64,000 bases of DNA from Rhodococcus pseudokoreensis. Its GTDB lineage: Bacteria > Actinomycetota > Actinomycetes > Mycobacteriales > Mycobacteriaceae. A program made the translations under genes and the position numbers. The stretch covers positions 2,728,001-2,792,000 of the forward strand of contig NZ_CP070619.1 of assembly GCF_017068395.1 (NCBI RefSeq), read 5' to 3'. This document shows, in pieces, positions 62,086-64,000 of this stretch. The notes below the pieces were generated by a model that did no database searches, was not told the origin of the DNA, and was given only the letters and a program-made list of their open reading frames with translations. The first letter of the stretch is position 1; every line of letters starts with the position of its first letter.

Positions 62086-63429
62086 TCATTCAGAACCCGC
62101 GCCCCCGAATGCCAGTCGGCGGAGCCGGACCCAATCGACCGGCCGGGTCGGCGGGCGGACACCGGGACGGTTGCGTGGAACCCGCACCCGCAGCGCCCCG
62201 GGAGTGACGGTGCACCGGACCGGTGTCGGGATCACGAGGGCTTCGCCGTCGATCCCGGCGGGAATCGTGGGCCCGTCGGCGTCGATGACGACCTCGCGAC
62301 CGGAATGCTGGATCAGCCCCTCCTGGCGCGCACGACGAAGCAGAGCCACGGCCTGCCGCGTGCTGCTCACCGAGAGCGCCACCACGCCGAGGGCGCCGCG
62401 GTCGAGTCGTGGCCTGCGCCCGAGACCGGCCAGATCGTGGATCTCGTACGGCCCGTTGCTCACCAGAACGGCCTGGGGTCCCTCGACCGTCTTGTTCCCG
62501 AAACGGGCGAGCAGGCGCGCGCCGCGCTGCCCCTCGATGAGGTCGGGGAGCATCCGCAGGGTCGTTCCGGTCTTGTCGTCCCGATAGGCGGGGCTCTGCA
62601 CCACCTCGGCGTAGGCGCCGAACGAGGCGTTGTTGACGAAGGTCCGTTCCCCGACCTTGCCGAGGTCGATGCGCAGTTCGATTCCGTCCGTCAGCGCGTC
62701 GAGGCAGCGCGACGGATCCTCGCGGTCCAGTCCGAGATCCAACGCGAAGTGGTTGCGGGTGCCCGCGCTGATCACCAGGAACGGCAGGTCGTGCTCGGCG
62801 GCGATGCCGGCGACGAGCGCCTGCGTGCCGTCGCCGCCTGCCACGCCGAGCAGGTCGGCGCCGCGTGCCACCGCGTCCCGGGCCAGCGCTTCGACATCGA
62901 CCGTCCCCGGTCCTTCGAGCAGGGCCACCTCGGCGCCGAGTGCCTCGGCACGATTCTTCAGATCGAACTTCCCGACCTTCCCGCCACCGGAGTGCGGATT
63001 CATCACCAGGAAGGCACGTTTCGGCGGCACGGCCGGATGCTCGGGCATCACCCAGTCCGAGCGATCCCGGCCGAGGGCGGCGCGGGCGCAGACGACGGCG
63101 AGCGCGGCGAGCGCCACGGCGACCAGCACCACCCACAGCAGACGGGCGCTGACGAGCAGCCAGATCACGACGATCGGAGTCAGAATCAGCACCGCCAGCG
63201 AGATCCAGCGGAGCGCGCCGCGGCTCGTGAGGAACCAGAACAGCGCCGCGACCTCCACCACGGCGGCGCCGACGGCCACGATCAGCAGCGTCAGGGTGTG
63301 CAACCCGGCGAACACCAGCAGCACGGCAACCGAGGCGAAGATCGCCAGGAAGGCGGCCCGGGCCAGCCAACGCCGGCGCCCGCTCGCAGAATCCGCAGAT
63401 CCTGCCGAGTCCCTCTCGTGGAGTGCCAT
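62086..63429 (-). CDS. Membrane-anchored diacylglycerol kinase-like lipid kinase
   Basis: 447-residue protein. Three or four hydrophobic helices (about 23-105) precede a DAGK catalytic domain (about 135-430) with the nucleotide motif VAGGDGTQALVAGIA, NPHSGGGKVGK, and SAGTRNHFALDLGL, then NNASFGAYAE. Kinases of this group phosphorylate diacylglycerol, sphingosine-like or undecaprenol lipids. The N-terminal membrane part is not usual for the soluble YegS/DgkB type. ATG 63429 is preferred (GAGG 8 nt ahead). It is convergent with the dehydrogenase and downstream of a LysR gene. Confidence 0.85.
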   Translation of the reverse strand: MALHERDSAGSADSASGRRRWLARAAFLAIFASVAVLLVFAGLHTLTLLIVAVGAAVVEVAALFWFLTSRGALRWISLAVLILTPIVVIWLLVSARLLWVVLVAVALAALAVVCARAALGRDRSDWVMPEHPAVPPKRAFLVMNPHSGGGKVGKFDLKNRAEALGAEVALLEGPGTVDVEALARDAVARGADLLGVAGGDGTQALVAGIAAEHDLPFLVISAGTRNHFALDLGLDREDPSRCLDALTDGIELRIDLGKVGERTFVNNASFGAYAEVVQSPAYRDDKTGTTLRMLPDLIEGQRGARLLARFGNKTVEGPQAVLVSNGPYEIHDLAGLGRRPRLDRGALGVVALSVSSTRQAVALLRRARQEGLIQHSGREVVIDADGPTIPAGIDGEALVIPTPVRCTVTPGALRVRVPRNRPGVRPPTRPVDWVRLRRLAFGGAGSE

Positions 63430-63462
63430 TGCCACCACCTCGCCATTTCCGGGCGTCCCCGT

Positions 63463-64000
63463 TCAGTATCCATCACCGGTGTGCTCCGCCGCGGGCACTT
63501 CCCACGCAGAGGGTGTTCGCGCCGCGTACTTGCGCGCCTCGTCCATGAGCGTCCGCGCGGGTGGCGTGAGGTGGGTCTGCCGGCAGACGGCGGCGACGTG
63601 GAGGTAGGACTCGGGGACGATGCGGTGCACGGTGGCGCCGGCCTGCCGAGCCGACGGCGCCCAGGACGACGGCATGACGGCCTGGCCGAATCCGCTGAGC
63701 ACCATCGGCAGGATCGACGTGCGGTGCGCGACCTCGGCGACGATGGTGGCCGCGACGCCGCTGGCGAGCACCTCGTCGACGAGGGTCCGCATCAACGACC
63801 CCCGCTGCGACACGATCAACCGGAATCCGGACAGTTCCGATCTCCGAATCTCCGGGCGCTCCGGCGTTTCGGCGCCCGGACCGGAGAGGAGGATCAGCGG
63901 CTGGCTTTCCAAAGCGACGACGTCGAGTTCGGGGGCCCGCACCGCGGCGGGGGAACCGAGGATCCCGACCTCGCAGACGCCGGTGCGGACGGCGTGCAGA
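63463..64000 (-). CDS. LysR-family transcriptional regulator, C-terminal part
   Basis: The frame is open through the right edge, so only the last 178 or so codons are present. They form the second half of a LysR substrate-binding domain: VCEVGILGSP, ELDVVALESQPLILLSGPG, SGFRLIVSQRGSLMRTLVDEVLA, TSILPMVLSGFGQAVMPSS. The N-terminal HTH must lie beyond 64000. Target genes cannot be seen; a divergent gene beyond the window is likely. It ends 34 nt before the lipid kinase on the same strand. Confidence 0.88.
   Translation of the reverse strand, partial: LHAVRTGVCEVGILGSPAAVRAPELDVVALESQPLILLSGPGAETPERPEIRRSELSGFRLIVSQRGSLMRTLVDEVLASGVAATIVAEVAHRTSILPMVLSGFGQAVMPSSWAPSARQAGATVHRIVPESYLHVAAVCRQTHLTPPARTLMDEARKYAARTPSAWEVPAAEHTGDGY

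Overview
The window reads as a stretch of core chromosome from a high-GC, mycolic-acid actinobacterium, most likely Rhodococcus of the opacus/jostii type. Reasons: very high GC in coding sequence, frequent GTG starts, ATGA/GTGA/TTGA gene overlaps, mycothiol biosynthesis (mshD), GlnR, an LmeA-like lipoprotein-free lipomannan factor, a DesA1-type acyl-ACP desaturase and a polycysteine leader peptide. Gene order largely follows the Mycobacterium tuberculosis segment from Rv0824c (desA1) back to Rv0780 (purC). This comparison is from memory and was not computed. The species name is an inference.

Layout. 1-230: right-hand attachment site of an element integrated in a tRNA-Lys gene; only the 3' half of the tRNA is present. 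393-5263: accessory-looking genes: a DGPF/YCII protein with its ECF42-type sigma factor, a TetR regulator divergent from a GXWXG protein and a zinc alcohol dehydrogenase, and two small genes. 5720-20222: desA1, dusB, an LCP ligase, phoU, the convergent pstSCAB operon, mshD-glnR, lmeA-thiX and a cysteine-attenuated sulfur operon (leader peptide, DUF4395, cysA/sseA, sseC). 20347-23793: cutinase-like hydrolase, a small membrane peptide with nitrobindin, and an AbiEi/DUF559-like gene. 24024-29922: cydABDC operon for cytochrome bd oxidase and its ABC exporter. 30056-33727: pabC divergent from a ygfZ-MOSC-asparaginase operon.

33909-43736: DUF3073, purM, purF, small conserved genes, purL and an M18 aminopeptidase. 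43762-46045: VOC protein, and a glycosyltransferase divergent from its likely TetR regulator. 46053-50750: malQ, a HemK-like methyltransferase, purSQ and an MBL-fold hydrolase. 50801-56288: DUF2334 protein, glutathione peroxidase, and a C4-dicarboxylate module (DctA-type symporter, CitA/CitB-type two-component system, small secreted peptide) with CRP-like sites. 56390-64000: prolyl oligopeptidase, purC, DHA2-type efflux pump, 2-hydroxyacid dehydrogenase, membrane-anchored DAG-kinase-like protein, and a LysR gene cut by the window end.

The purine pathway is spread over five loci in one region (purC, purSQ, purL, purF, purM). Phosphate control is visible as two PHO-box-like repeats, one before phoU and one before pstS. 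The most notable non-coding signals are two families of near-perfect palindromes sitting at gene ends (three and two copies), a BlaI/MecI-like operator before cydA, the polycysteine leader, and an orphan short ORF with an almost perfect Shine-Dalgarno plus a branched hairpin downstream of cydC. I did not find a clearly new multi-gene system: most of the window is conserved core genome.
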